Source: Sphingomonas sp. (lineage in GTDB: Bacteria > Pseudomonadota > Alphaproteobacteria > Sphingomonadales > Sphingomonadaceae). From it: a stretch of 64,000 bases of DNA. Positions 34,663-43,389 of this stretch are shown piece after piece. The stretch's first letter is position 1. Every line of letters begins with the position of its first letter. The notes below the pieces were generated by a model. That model had not been told where the DNA came from. It did no database searches and was given only the letters and a program-made list of their open reading frames with translations. The stretch is from positions 475,664 through 539,663 of the forward strand of contig NZ_JAHBZI010000002.1 in NCBI RefSeq assembly GCF_019635515.1, written 5' to 3'. The position numbers and the translations under genes are program-made.

Positions 34663-34667
34663 GATCC

Positions 34668-36779
34668 CTAGATCTGCACCCTTGCGGTCACGCGAATGTC
34701 GCGACCGGGCAGTGGCGCGTAATCCTTGAGCACGCTCGAATGGCGGCGGGCCTCGACATCGAAGATGTTGTTCGCCGACAGCGATATGCTGGTGCCCTCC
34801 GGACCCCAGGGTTTCCATGCGATCGACGCGTTGACGAGCGTGTGGCTCTTGGTCGGCGTCTCGAACGCGGCGAGGCGGTTCTGCGCGAAGCTGTGCTCGG
34901 CCTCGACGCGGAAGTTCAGATGATCCGACTGCGCTTCCAGCCCGGCCAGCACCCGCATCGGCGGGATGCGCGGAACGGGACCGGCGCCGATGATGTTGGC
35001 GTGGACATAATCGGCCAGCGCATCGGCATTGATCGTGAAGTTCTTGATCGTGCCGAGCCGCGCCGAGCCTTCGGCTTCGATCCCGTAGTAATCGGCATCG
35101 GCCTGATAATATCGGAAGACCGGCAGATCGTCCTGCACCGTGCCGGTGGGGGCGTCGTAGATGTAGTTGCTGAAGCGGTTGTAATAGGCTGAGGCGCCGA
35201 GGCTCCAGCCGTCTCCCGAGCCCTTGAGCGTGGCTTCCACGCCCCACGCCTTTTCGGCGGTGAAGTCGGGGTTGCCGATCTCATAGGCCTGGGTGCCGGC
35301 ATGGGGGCCATTGGCGAACAATTCCTCCGGCGTCGGCGCGCGCGAGCTGCGCGAGACGTTGACTCCGAAGCGCAGCCGGTCGGCGATCGCATAGCTGGCG
35401 CCGAGCGACCCGGAGACATTGTCGTAGCGGCGATTATAGGCCGGATTGCCGATATCGGCGTCGGCCATCGCGCTAAGATCGTTATGCTCGTAGCGCAATG
35501 CCGCTTCGGCCTTTACTGCGCCAAAGTCGAACGATTGCAGCGTGAAAAGGCCATATTGGGTGGCAATATTCTTGGGCAGGAACTTCTCGTCGCCTATGAC
35601 GTGCATATCGCGCGCCGAATATTGAAGGCCGCTGACACCTTCCCAGGCGCCATGACTTTCCTGGACGAATTCGAGCCGGCCTTCCTGCCCCTTGCTGTAG
35701 AAAGTGGTGCCGACCGCGCCGGTGTCGTCGATTTCCGAGTGCTGGTAGTCGGCGGCGGCGAGACGGAGGCGGATGGCGTGGATGCCGGCGGTCTCGGTGG
35801 TGACTTCGCCGCGTACATCGAAGCGGGTTTGCCTGGCATGGAGGCGTACCCGTTCGGCTTCGACCGTGGGATCGAGCGAGTAGCGGACCGGCACGCCATA
35901 GATGCTGTCATAATGACTGACCGAGAAGCCAAGATTGCCGCGCGAATCGATGATCGCGGCACCGCCGGCGACGTCCCAGGTGCGGGCGGCGGTATTGGGC
36001 ACCACGCCCTTCAGATCGGCGAGCTCGCGGATCTCGGGGTCGGCGCTGGCCAGCGCCTGGCTGCGCAGATCGCGCGACAGGACATAGCCCCCTGTGCGCT
36101 GGTCGCCGGTCTTGGTGTAGCTGCCATCGGCGTGGAAGACGATATTGCCGCTGACCGGTACATCGGTGGTGGCGGATATGGCACGCTCCTTCGACGCGGT
36201 ACCATAGGTGCCGATGCCGTCGAAATGCACCGCTTCGGCGGGCATGCGGCGCGGAATGCGGCTGTCGATGACATTGACCACCCCGCCGATTGCCGAGGGG
36301 CCGAACAGGAGGGCGGTGGGCCCGCGCAGCACTTCGATGCGGTCGGCGGTCAGCGGATTGATGATCGCGGCGTGGTCAGCCGAAGTGTTCGACACGTCGA
36401 TGCTGCCGATACCATCGATTAGGAGCGGCGCACGCGCTCCGACAAAGCCGCGCAGCACCGGGCGCGATGCGTTGGGACCGAACGCGGTAGAGGAGACGCC
36501 CGGCTGCTTGGCCAGGGTCTCGCCGATCGTCGGGCGCAATTCGCGCTTGAGCTCTTCGGTGGCGAGCACCGCGGTGCCGCCCAGCACGTCCGCCGCATTG
36601 CGCGCGCGGCTGCCGGTGACGACGATTTCCTGATTGGGCTGGCTGTGATCCTGCGTGTCGTCGGCTGCAGCCGCGGGGATAGCCTTAGCGGCGGGTGCCG
36701 GGTCGGGATCGGCGGCGCGAGCGGCGACGGGAATAGCAAGCGCGGCAGTGGCCGCGCCGAGGAACAGGGCAAAACGCAT
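34668..36779 (-). CDS. TonB-dependent receptor, ZnuD-like (metal type)
   Basis: 703-aa outer-membrane receptor with signal peptide (MRFALFLGAATAALAIPVAARA), TonB-box-like EIVVTGSRARN, plug with RPTIGETLAKQPGVSSTAFGPNASRPVLRGF and GPSAIGGVVNVIDSRIPRRMPAE, and a barrel that ends RVTARVQI. The GGVVNVIDxRIP and LAKxPGV...RPVLRG blocks are characteristic of ZnuD-like receptors. The usual His-rich loop is not evident, so zinc is a guess. CCGGAG lies upstream of the start. The DUF2946 gene is upstream on the same strand, suggesting a metal-uptake pair. Confidence 0.88.
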   Translation of the reverse strand: MRFALFLGAATAALAIPVAARAADPDPAPAAKAIPAAAADDTQDHSQPNQEIVVTGSRARNAADVLGGTAVLATEELKRELRPTIGETLAKQPGVSSTAFGPNASRPVLRGFVGARAPLLIDGIGSIDVSNTSADHAAIINPLTADRIEVLRGPTALLFGPSAIGGVVNVIDSRIPRRMPAEAVHFDGIGTYGTASKERAISATTDVPVSGNIVFHADGSYTKTGDQRTGGYVLSRDLRSQALASADPEIRELADLKGVVPNTAARTWDVAGGAAIIDSRGNLGFSVSHYDSIYGVPVRYSLDPTVEAERVRLHARQTRFDVRGEVTTETAGIHAIRLRLAAADYQHSEIDDTGAVGTTFYSKGQEGRLEFVQESHGAWEGVSGLQYSARDMHVIGDEKFLPKNIATQYGLFTLQSFDFGAVKAEAALRYEHNDLSAMADADIGNPAYNRRYDNVSGSLGASYAIADRLRFGVNVSRSSRAPTPEELFANGPHAGTQAYEIGNPDFTAEKAWGVEATLKGSGDGWSLGASAYYNRFSNYIYDAPTGTVQDDLPVFRYYQADADYYGIEAEGSARLGTIKNFTINADALADYVHANIIGAGPVPRIPPMRVLAGLEAQSDHLNFRVEAEHSFAQNRLAAFETPTKSHTLVNASIAWKPWGPEGTSISLSANNIFDVEARRHSSVLKDYAPLPGRDIRVTARVQI

Positions 36780-36871
36780 GGGAATAAACTCCGGAAAACC
36801 TGGTCAGGGGGCTGATCGGCAATCACGGGACGCAAGCGGGCGCAGTGCGCCGGCAATGCTGTCAGGATTGC

Positions 36872-37258
36872 TCAGGCTTGGAGTGGTTGCGGCGGCGCGC
36901 GGCTCTGCCAGCCGTGCGATACCGGTTGGACCTGGGTCCAAAGGGCGCGAGGCGTTTCGGGCGCCGGCACAGCCGGCATGACCGGCGGAGAGATTTCCGC
37001 CGGGGTTGGCAGCAGCACGCTGCCGGCATGGGCGAGTTCGCGGCAGATCGGGCAGGAATCGGGCAGTTTGAGCGGAGTCTTGCGGTCCGCACCGGCTGCG
37101 ACATCGACAATTACAGTGGTGGTGCCAGCGAAGGGCGATCCGTTCTCGGGATGGCGATGTGTCTGTGCGACGAATCCCTGCCAGCTGACCGCCAGCATCA
37201 TCGCGAGGAGCACGGCCCGCCATGCGGAGGCGAAGTGGTCGCCCAGGATGCGCGTCAT
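36872..37258 (-). CDS. DUF2946 family protein
   Basis: 128 aa, small, with a hydrophobic N-terminus (AWRAVLLAMMLAVSWQGFVAQTHRHP) acting as signal or anchor. The TH-x-HP segment and CPICRELAHAGSVLLP (CxxC) are typical of DUF2946, a family found with metal transport or efflux genes. A metal-related role is inferred. Start uncertain: the ATG at complement 37256-37258 (MTRILGDHF) or an earlier one (37313-37315). The upstream 178 bp (37259-37436) contains an imperfect palindrome GATATGTTGCATCGTATC that may be regulatory. Confidence 0.7.
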   Translation of the reverse strand: MTRILGDHFASAWRAVLLAMMLAVSWQGFVAQTHRHPENGSPFAGTTTVIVDVAAGADRKTPLKLPDSCPICRELAHAGSVLLPTPAEISPPVMPAVPAPETPRALWTQVQPVSHGWQSRAPPQPLQA

Positions 37259-37436
37259 CACCGCACGGCCAGTGCCACGCTGGATGCGCTTGTCCGGGAA
37301 ACGCCGTGCCTTCATCGTATCCGAAAATGCTTTCTGCTGCGATCGCCCAAAGCCGATATGTTGCATCGTATCATAACGCAAGGCGCTTCGGCGACCTAGG
37401 TGCGTCGTAGGGGGGACGAAGATGAACCGGGGACAA

Positions 37437-37512
37437 TGGTGGGCTCGCCGGGATTCGAACCCGGGACCTACAGATTAAAAGTCCGTTGCTCTACCGACTG
37501 AGCTACGAGCCC
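37437..37512 (-). tRNA. tRNA-Lys (anticodon TTT)
   Basis: The minus strand folds as a full cloverleaf: acceptor GGGCTCG/CGAGCCC, D-loop AGCTCAGTCGGTAGAGC, anticodon arm CGGACTTTTAATCCG with loop anticodon UUU, T-arm CCGGGTTCGAATCCCGG, and an encoded 3' ACCA. 76 nt. No integrase or repeat duplication of the tRNA 3' end is seen, so it is not marked as an integration site. Confidence 0.98.
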
Positions 37513-37550
37513 TACCAAGGCGGTGCACCTAGGGGCGGGGCCGGTGCCGG

Positions 37551-37970
37551 TCAACCGCCAGACTTGGGCGGAATGCGGGTTACCTGGATGAGCACCGCGC
37601 GCCAGACGTCACCCACACGGCGGAACACGTCTGAATAGCGGAAGCGGCTTGCGAAGCGCTTGCCGCCCGATTCGCCGGTCAGTTCGGTCTCGGCGCTGAC
37701 CACCGCGGCATCGGGACCGAGCAGGGTAATGGTGCGATCGACCAGAACAAGTGGATCGTATTTGTCGCCCTGGTTCATCCACCCCTCGATGAAATCCGTC
37801 TTGCCCTGGCGCTTGCCCGAACCGTCGATGAAGATCAGGCCGTCATCGACCAGCTTGTCCATCGCGGCGCGATCCTGCGTAAGCTGCGCGGCGTCGAACG
37901 CGTCGGCAGCGCGGAGAATCTCGGCATTGGGATCATCGGCGATCAAGGCGAGCGCGAGCAGCGGGGTCAT
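37551..37970 (-). CDS. NTF2-like (SnoaL/DUF4440) protein
   Basis: 139 aa of the DUF4440/SnoaL NTF2-like fold: EILRAADAFDAAQLTQDRAAMDKLVDDGLIFIDGSGKRQGKTDFIEGW and later strands (RTITLLGPDAAVVSAETELTGESGGKRFASRFRYSDVFRRVGDVWRAVLIQVTRI). Function unknown: such proteins can be small enzymes or binding proteins. Start ATG overlaps the folK stop (ATGA), so it is coupled to folK, and a tRNA-Lys gene follows 38 bp after. Confidence 0.8.
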   Translation of the reverse strand: MTPLLALALIADDPNAEILRAADAFDAAQLTQDRAAMDKLVDDGLIFIDGSGKRQGKTDFIEGWMNQGDKYDPLVLVDRTITLLGPDAAVVSAETELTGESGGKRFASRFRYSDVFRRVGDVWRAVLIQVTRIPPKSGG

Positions 37971-38434
37971 TGCGGTCTCCGGAGACGGGCGGCGAGATGG
38001 CGGACGCTAAGCCCCGAAATCGGATCGCGCCAGCCGGGGGTGATGGCGAGCAGCGGAGTGAGCACGAAATCGCGGGTGCGAAAATGGGGATGGGGAACGG
38101 TGAGTTGCGGCCCGCTCCACGCGCCGCCCGACCACAGGATGATGTCGAGGTCGATCACCCGCGCCGCCCAGGATTGCCCGCGCCGGCGGCCGAAGGCGCG
38201 CTCAATCGCTTTCAGCCGGACGAGCAGTGTCGGAGGATCGTCGCCGGTTTCGATAATCGCGGCGGCGTTGGCGAAACGGCGTCTGGAAGGACCGAGCGGG
38301 CGAGTGGCGAGGATAGGTGAGACGGCGACGGGCTTGAGCAGCGCCAATGCCGCCCGGATTTCGCGCTCGGGATTGCCGTGGCGGCCGCGGCGATTCGATC
38401 CCAGCGCGATCACGTAACTTGTTGTCGTCGTCAC
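37967..38434 (-). CDS. folK: 2-amino-4-hydroxy-6-hydroxymethyldihydropteridine pyrophosphokinase
   Basis: Transfers pyrophosphate from ATP to 6-hydroxymethyl-7,8-dihydropterin in folate synthesis; cytoplasmic. 155 aa from the GTG at complement 38432-38434 (VTTTTSYVIALGSNRRG); an upstream frame adds 12 unlikely residues. HPPK motifs: ALGSN, FANAAAIIET, ERAFGRRRGQSWAARVIDLDIILW and VPHPHFRTRDFVL. Divergent from the uracil-DNA glycosylase gene by 23 bp and coupled to the NTF2-like gene. Confidence 0.94.
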   Translation of the reverse strand: MTTTTSYVIALGSNRRGRHGNPEREIRAALALLKPVAVSPILATRPLGPSRRRFANAAAIIETGDDPPTLLVRLKAIERAFGRRRGQSWAARVIDLDIILWSGGAWSGPQLTVPHPHFRTRDFVLTPLLAITPGWRDPISGLSVRHLAARLRRPQ

Positions 38435-38457
38435 GGTTGCCGGCCTATCGCGGGCGG

Positions 38458-39081
38458 ATGCCCGAGCCAAGCCACGACTGCCCGCTCTGTCCTCGCCTTG
38501 TCGGCCTGCGCGAGGAATTGCGGGCGGCGCAGCCGGCGTGGTGGAACGCGCCGGTGCCCGCTCTGGGTGATGCGGATGCGCAAATTGCCATTGTCGGCCT
38601 CGCGCCAGGGATGAAGGGTGCCAACCGCACCGGGCGGGCGTTCACCGGCGATGCTTCGGGCGATATGCTGTTCGCGACGCTGGAGAAGTTCGGGCTGGCC
38701 GAGGGTGGTGAGCCGAAGGGCGTGCTGATCGTCAACGCGGTCCGCTGCCTGCCGCCGGGCAACAAGCCAAGCCCCGAGGAAATCCGGACCTGCCGCCAGT
38801 TTCTGCAAACGCAGTTCCGCGCGCCGGTGACTATCGCCTTAGGGCAGATCGCGCATCAGTCGGCGGTTAAGGCAATGGGCGGGCGTCTGCCCAAGGCGCC
38901 CTTCGGTCACCTCCATGAGCACCGGATGCCCGACGGTCGCGTGCTGATCGATAGCTATCACTGCTCGCGCTACAACCAGAACACCAACCGGCTGACGGCG
39001 GAAATGTTCGAGGCGGTATTCGCGCGGGCGCTGGAGGTGCGTGATGCGCTGGCACCTGCTAGGATAGCCGTCGCTGAATAG
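38458..39081 (+). CDS. Family 5 uracil-DNA glycosylase (UdgB-like)
   Basis: Removes uracil (and often hypoxanthine or other deaminated bases) from DNA. 207 aa from ATG 38458. N-terminal cysteines in HDCPLCPRL fit an iron-sulfur cluster. Motif GLAPGMKGANRTGRAFTGDASGD is the family 5 active-site region, INAVRCLPPGNKPSPEE (cysteine) and DSYHCSRYNQNTNRLT supply the rest. In classical UdgB the second motif is H-P-S; here H-C-S. Start chosen at the first methionine after folK; the preceding frame is antisense. No neighbouring repair genes are present. Confidence 0.9.
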   Translation: MPEPSHDCPLCPRLVGLREELRAAQPAWWNAPVPALGDADAQIAIVGLAPGMKGANRTGRAFTGDASGDMLFATLEKFGLAEGGEPKGVLIVNAVRCLPPGNKPSPEEIRTCRQFLQTQFRAPVTIALGQIAHQSAVKAMGGRLPKAPFGHLHEHRMPDGRVLIDSYHCSRYNQNTNRLTAEMFEAVFARALEVRDALAPARIAVAE

Positions 39082-39091
39082 GAGAGTCCCG

Positions 39092-39337
39092 ATGCGTATA
39101 ATCTCGCTTGCTCTGCTTCTGCTGCCCGCCGCCGCGCTCGCCGCCGACCGCGATCCGCCGGCACCGGCCAAGGTGTGCCAGACCCAGCCGCAAATCGCGA
39201 TCCAGCCGGCCGCGCCGAACCGCCCGCAAAAGCTGAACGAGATGCCGAAAGCCGAAGCATTCTACGCCGTGCTGCGGATCGAGGATGGCTGCGAGAAGCT
39301 CGTCAGGGTTCGCGAATACAAGCGCGAGCGGCGCTGA
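39092..39337 (+). CDS. Small secreted hypothetical protein
   Basis: 81 aa with signal peptide (MRIISLALLLLPAAALAA). The mature part contains two cysteines (KVCQTQPQ, EDGCEKLVRV), proline-rich stretch QIAIQPAAPNRPQKLNEMP and a basic end (REYKRERR). No family recognised. Good ribosome site (GGAGAG) 6 bases upstream supports the start. It is 10 bp downstream of the glycosylase and convergent (3-bp gap) with aguB. Confidence 0.7.
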   Translation: MRIISLALLLLPAAALAADRDPPAPAKVCQTQPQIAIQPAAPNRPQKLNEMPKAEAFYAVLRIEDGCEKLVRVREYKRERR

Positions 39338-39340
39338 GGC

Positions 39341-40192
39341 TCAGATATCCTCGACCAGCCGGCCGTACAATTCGGGCCGGCGATCGCGAAAGAAGCCGAA
39401 AGCGGCGCGGTGGCGCTTCACGCGATCGAGATCGAGCGTGGCGGTGATCACCCCGGTCTCGGTCCGATCGAGCTCGGCGAGGATGTCGCCACGCTCGTCG
39501 GTGATGAAGCTAGTGCCGTAAAAGGTCTGGCCATGTTCGGTGCCGACGCGGTTGGCGGCGACCACCGGCACGACGTTCGAGACCGCATGCCCGACCATCG
39601 CGCGGCGCCATAGCCGCGCGGTATCGAGGCTGTCGTCGTGCGGCTCGCTGCCGATAGCGGTCGGGTAGAACAGGATTTCGGCGCCCATCAGCATCATCGC
39701 CCGGGCGGTCTCCGGATACCATTGATCCCAACACACACCGACGCCGAGTGTGGTGGCATCCGGGCCGCTCCACACCTTGAAGCCGGTATTGCCAGGCCGG
39801 AAATAGAATTTCTCTTCATAGCCCGGACCATCGGGGATGTGGCTCTTGCGATAGATGCCGGCGACCTTGCCGTCGGGCCCGATCATCGCGAGGCTGTTAT
39901 AATGATGCGGGCCATCGGCTTCGAAGAAGCTGGTCGGGATATGGATGTGCAGCTCGGCGGCGAGCTTCTGCATCGCCAGCACCGCCTTGTGACTTCCGGC
40001 CGGCTTTGCATTGGAGAACAGCCCCTCATCCTCGACGCGGCAAAAATACTCGCCCTCGAACAGTTCGGGCGGCAGCACGACCTGTGCGCCGCGCGAGGCC
40101 GCCTCGCGGACCATCTCGGTCACGTTCGCGATGTTCGCGTCGATGTCATCGGTGAAGGCGAGCTGGAGCGCTCCGACAGTGATCTCAGTCAT
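39341..40192 (-). CDS. aguB: N-carbamoylputrescine amidase
   Basis: Nitrilase-fold hydrolase that converts N-carbamoylputrescine to putrescine, CO2 and ammonia. 283 aa. Catalytic Glu43 in PPELFEGEYF, Lys116 in YRKSHIPDGPGY and Cys154 in GVCWDQWYPE are in place, and EKFYFRPGNTGFKVW plus AANRVGTE are typical of this subfamily. Start MTEITVGALQLA chosen from homology; the frame runs on upstream as antisense. Partner aguA lies 600 bp away on the same strand beyond a membrane protein gene on the opposite strand. Confidence 0.95.
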   Translation of the reverse strand: MTEITVGALQLAFTDDIDANIANVTEMVREAASRGAQVVLPPELFEGEYFCRVEDEGLFSNAKPAGSHKAVLAMQKLAAELHIHIPTSFFEADGPHHYNSLAMIGPDGKVAGIYRKSHIPDGPGYEEKFYFRPGNTGFKVWSGPDATTLGVGVCWDQWYPETARAMMLMGAEILFYPTAIGSEPHDDSLDTARLWRRAMVGHAVSNVVPVVAANRVGTEHGQTFYGTSFITDERGDILAELDRTETGVITATLDLDRVKRHRAAFGFFRDRRPELYGRLVEDI

Positions 40193-40249
40193 GGCCGCGC
40201 ATGTAATGTGGATTGCCTTGTTTCGCACCCCCTGCCTTAACTGCCTTGC

Positions 40250-40798
40250 ATGACCAGCTTCGAATTCGCCTTTTCGCTCTTCGGCCTATTGCTAGGGTTG
40301 TCCGTCGCCGAAGTGATGAGCGGCTTTGCGCGGGTGTTGCGGGCGCGGACCACGATCCGGCTGGGCTGGCTGACGCCGATGCTCGGCGTGCTGCTGATGG
40401 TCGATCTCGTCACCTTCTGGTCGAACGCATGGGATATGCGCGACGCGATCCCGCCAAGCTTCGCTGCTTTGCTCTTCGGCACCGTCATCGCCTGCGTCTA
40501 TTTCCTGTCGGCCTCGCTCGTTTTCCCCACTGCGGTTACCGAATGGCCCGATCTCGACGCCTATTTCATGCGCCACAAGGGGCAGGTGATGATCGGGGTG
40601 ATGACCGCCAATCTGCTGGTGATGGTCGCGCGCATTCTGCTCTACGGCAACATATTCACCAGTTGGCAATCGGTGACCGTGCCGGTGCTGTTCACCGGAT
40701 TGGGACTCGGGCTGGTCCTGTCGAAGAACAAGTGGATGTGCGGTGGCATCCTCGCGGTGCTGCTCAGCCTCTACGGACTGTTCCGCTTCCTATTCTGA
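40250..40798 (+). CDS. Integral membrane protein of unknown function
   Basis: 182 aa with about five predicted helices (FAFSLFGLLLGLSVAEV, WLTPMLGVLLMVDLVTF, FAALLFGTVIACVYFLSASL, MIGVMTANLLVMVARIL, VPVLFTGLGLGLVL and a last one near 165-182). No recognised domain. It sits between the two agmatine-pathway genes on the opposite strand and overlaps the aguA 3' end by 9 bp. No strong ribosome site. A polyamine-related function is only a location-based guess. Confidence 0.72.
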   Translation: MTSFEFAFSLFGLLLGLSVAEVMSGFARVLRARTTIRLGWLTPMLGVLLMVDLVTFWSNAWDMRDAIPPSFAALLFGTVIACVYFLSASLVFPTAVTEWPDLDAYFMRHKGQVMIGVMTANLLVMVARILLYGNIFTSWQSVTVPVLFTGLGLGLVLSKNKWMCGGILAVLLSLYGLFRFLF

Positions 40799-41761
40799 CG
40801 GGATTTGCTGGCTGATGCAGTGGAAGCTGCCGCCGCCGGTCAGGATATGGTCGGCGCGCTGGCCGACGATCTGGCGATCCGGGAAGATCTTGCCAAGCGC
40901 CTCGACCGCGGCATCGTCATTGTCCTGCCCGTAGAGCGGCACGACCACGGCGGCGTTGCCGATATAGAAGTTCATATAGCTGGCGGGCACGATCTCCTCC
41001 TCATGTCCCAGCACGCGGCCGGGCGAGGGAAAGGGGACGACCTCGACGCCGTGCCGCTCGGCGCGCATCTTGGCGTCCTGATAGATTCGCCAATTGGGAT
41101 CATTGTCCGTCGCGACCGGGATCAACAGGCGGTTAGGCCCTACGAAGCGCGCGAGATTGTCGACATGGCCGTCGGTATGATCGTTGACGAGGCCGTTGCT
41201 GAGCCAGAGCACCTCGGAATAGCCGAGATCGGACTTGAGCAATGCCTCGATCTCGGCCTTCGACAGGCCTGGATTGCGGTTGGGGTTGAGCAGGCATTGC
41301 TCGGTGGTGACGACCAAGCCGGTGCCGTCGCCGTCGATCGCGCCGCCTTCGAGAATCCAATTGTGGCTCTCGACATGGAAATGCTGCCGGCGGGCGAGCC
41401 GGAGCCCGATAGTGTCGTCGCCTTCGAGATCGTATTTACCGCCCCAGCCGTTGAATTCGAAATCGCGCGCGCTGCGGTCTCCACCGATGATCGCGGCGGT
41501 GTCGCGCAGCCAGATGTCGCCGAACGGCTCGACGACGATGCGCGCGTCATGGCCGACCAGCTTCTTGGCTGCGGCGGCGGCTTCGTTATCGGCACAGACC
41601 AGGATCACCTTCTCGCCGCGCCCCTCGGCATGGACGGCGCGCGCGAACACCGCGACTTCGGCGCGGGCGGGTTCGAGATCTTCGACCCACAGCTCGGGAT
41701 GGCTGGGGAAGCCGATCCAGACGGCGTCGTGCGGTGCCCATTCGGGCTTTGGAGGAAGCAT
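40790..41761 (-). CDS. aguA: Agmatine deiminase
   Basis: Hydrolyses agmatine to N-carbamoylputrescine and ammonia (peptidylarginine-deiminase fold). 323 aa. Motifs: EWAPHDAVWIGFPSH, FGDIWLRDTAAI (conserved Asp-Arg), HNWILEGGAIDGDG (Glu-Gly-Gly), DHTDGHVDNLARF (catalytic His) and the catalytic cysteine C315 in GGGSFHC. Expected products feed aguB. It lies 5 bases downstream of the fourth M28 peptidase and is likely in the same transcript. Confidence 0.96.
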   Translation of the reverse strand: MLPPKPEWAPHDAVWIGFPSHPELWVEDLEPARAEVAVFARAVHAEGRGEKVILVCADNEAAAAAKKLVGHDARIVVEPFGDIWLRDTAAIIGGDRSARDFEFNGWGGKYDLEGDDTIGLRLARRQHFHVESHNWILEGGAIDGDGTGLVVTTEQCLLNPNRNPGLSKAEIEALLKSDLGYSEVLWLSNGLVNDHTDGHVDNLARFVGPNRLLIPVATDNDPNWRIYQDAKMRAERHGVEVVPFPSPGRVLGHEEEIVPASYMNFYIGNAAVVVPLYGQDNDDAAVEALGKIFPDRQIVGQRADHILTGGGSFHCISQQIPSE

Positions 41762-41766
41762 GCGGG

Positions 41767-43389
41767 TTACTTTGCCTTTGCGCGCGATTTATCGCGGATG
41801 CCGCGGAATTCGGCGTCCGGATACCAGTTCGGCCAGGCATCGCCATCGGCGAGTGCGCGGCCCAACGCATAATAGATGTTGAGATCGCTCATCGCGCCGC
41901 TCCAGTCCCAATTGGCGTCATATTCGTCCTGGGGCTTGTGATAGCGCTTCATCGTATAGCTCTCGATCGCCATGCCACCGGCGGTCTTGCCGCCACGCAA
42001 GAGATCGTCGCCGCTTTCGCCATAGAGCATCGGCACGCCCAGCTTGGCGAAGCTGAAATGGTCCGAGCGGTAATAGCCGCCGCCTTCGGGACGCGGTTCG
42101 GGAACAATGACCCGGCCTTCCGCCGCCACGAAGGGCTTGACGATGTCCTCGAGCTCGGACTTGCCCGCGCCGACCAGCACGAAGTCCCGGGTCTTGCCGA
42201 TGGTGTTGAGCGAATCCATGTTCACCCCGCCCACCGTCTTGGCGAGCGGATAGACCGGGTTTTCGGCGTAGAATTTGGAGCCGAGCAGTCCCGATTCCTC
42301 GGCGGTTACCGCGAGGAACACGAGGCTGCGCTTGGTGGTGCCCTCCTTATGGTGCGCCTCAGCCAGTGCGACCAGCCCGCCTATGCCCGAAGCATTGTCG
42401 ACCGCGCCGTTGCAGATATCGTCGCCATCGACCGCGTCGCAGCGGCCGAGATGGTCCCAATGCGCCGAATAGAGCACGACCTCGTCGGGCCGCGCCGTGC
42501 CGGGCAGGATGCCGACGACATTCTTCGATGCCTGGCGCTTGATCGCATTGTCCCAGTTGACCGAGGCCTTGAGGCCCAGCGGAACCGCCTTGAAGCCCTT
42601 CTGCATCGCCGCGCCTTCCATCAGCGAAAGGTCCTTGCCGGCGCTGGCGAACAGCGCCTTGGCGGCATCGTTGGTGATCCAGCCGATGGCGAGGCTCTGG
42701 TCCATATGGTCGCCGGGCGTGTCCTGCTCGAGCTGCGGCCCGGTCCAGGAGGACTGGACGACACCCCAGGGATAGGATGCCGGGAAAGTATCGTGGACGA
42801 TGATCGCCGCCGCCGCGCCCTGCCGCGCGGCTTCCTCATATTTGTAGGTCCAGCGGCCATAATAGGTCATCGCCCGGCCATTGAACGGTCCCTCGGCCTT
42901 GTCGGACATCCAGTCGGGATCGTTGACGAGGATGACGACGGTCTTCCCCTTCACATCCAGGCCGGCATAATCGTTCCAGCCGCGCTCGGGGGCGTTGATG
43001 CCATAGCCGACGAAGACCACGTCGCTGTCCTTGACCTCGATCTTGGGCACGACGCGGTAGGTCGCGATGACCATGTCCTTGCGATAGGCGAGGCTGACCG
43101 GCGTCTTGCCGCCGGTGAATTCCAGGTTCGAGACGTTCTGCGCGGTCAGCTCGACCAGCGGCACGTTCTGGAACCAGCCGCCCTTGTTGCCGGGTTTCAG
43201 TCCCGCGGCCTCGAAGCGCTTTACGATATAAGCGAGCGTCTTGTCCTCGGCTGGAGTGGTCGGTGCGCGCCCCTCATATTCGTCGGAAGACAGCGTCTTG
43301 GTCACATCCTTGATCGTGTCGAGCGAGATGCTCTGGGCGGAAGCTGTGCCGCTGGCGAGCAGCAGCAGGGCAGTGAGGGTCAGGCGCAT
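41767..43389 (-). CDS. Secreted M28 family metallopeptidase (fourth in the window)
   Basis: 540-aa signal-peptide-bearing protein (MRLTLTALLLLASGTASAQ) with a PA-like insert and M28 catalytic domain. Metal-binding blocks: LYSAHWDHLG, CNGAVDNASGIGG, VTAEESGLLGSKFY, GGVNMDSLNT and YYRSDHFSFAKLGVP. Its motifs differ from the trio at 1-6 kb (SAHWDH and NMDSLN instead of SAHLDH and NLDMP), so it is a separate lineage. The frame is open far upstream, but real coding starts at ATG complement 43387-43389, preceded by GGAG. Convergent with nothing; aguA follows. Confidence 0.93.
   Translation of the reverse strand: MRLTLTALLLLASGTASAQSISLDTIKDVTKTLSSDEYEGRAPTTPAEDKTLAYIVKRFEAAGLKPGNKGGWFQNVPLVELTAQNVSNLEFTGGKTPVSLAYRKDMVIATYRVVPKIEVKDSDVVFVGYGINAPERGWNDYAGLDVKGKTVVILVNDPDWMSDKAEGPFNGRAMTYYGRWTYKYEEAARQGAAAAIIVHDTFPASYPWGVVQSSWTGPQLEQDTPGDHMDQSLAIGWITNDAAKALFASAGKDLSLMEGAAMQKGFKAVPLGLKASVNWDNAIKRQASKNVVGILPGTARPDEVVLYSAHWDHLGRCDAVDGDDICNGAVDNASGIGGLVALAEAHHKEGTTKRSLVFLAVTAEESGLLGSKFYAENPVYPLAKTVGGVNMDSLNTIGKTRDFVLVGAGKSELEDIVKPFVAAEGRVIVPEPRPEGGGYYRSDHFSFAKLGVPMLYGESGDDLLRGGKTAGGMAIESYTMKRYHKPQDEYDANWDWSGAMSDLNIYYALGRALADGDAWPNWYPDAEFRGIRDKSRAKAK

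Noticed and set aside
37354..37371. Zur or Fur box before DUF2946
   Set aside because: GATATGTTGCATCGTATC matches its own reverse complement at only about 6 of 9 half-site positions; too weak to list as an operator.
37437..37512. tRNA-Lys as an integration site
   Set aside because: No integrase, no duplicated tRNA 3' end within the window and no change in gene character beside it.
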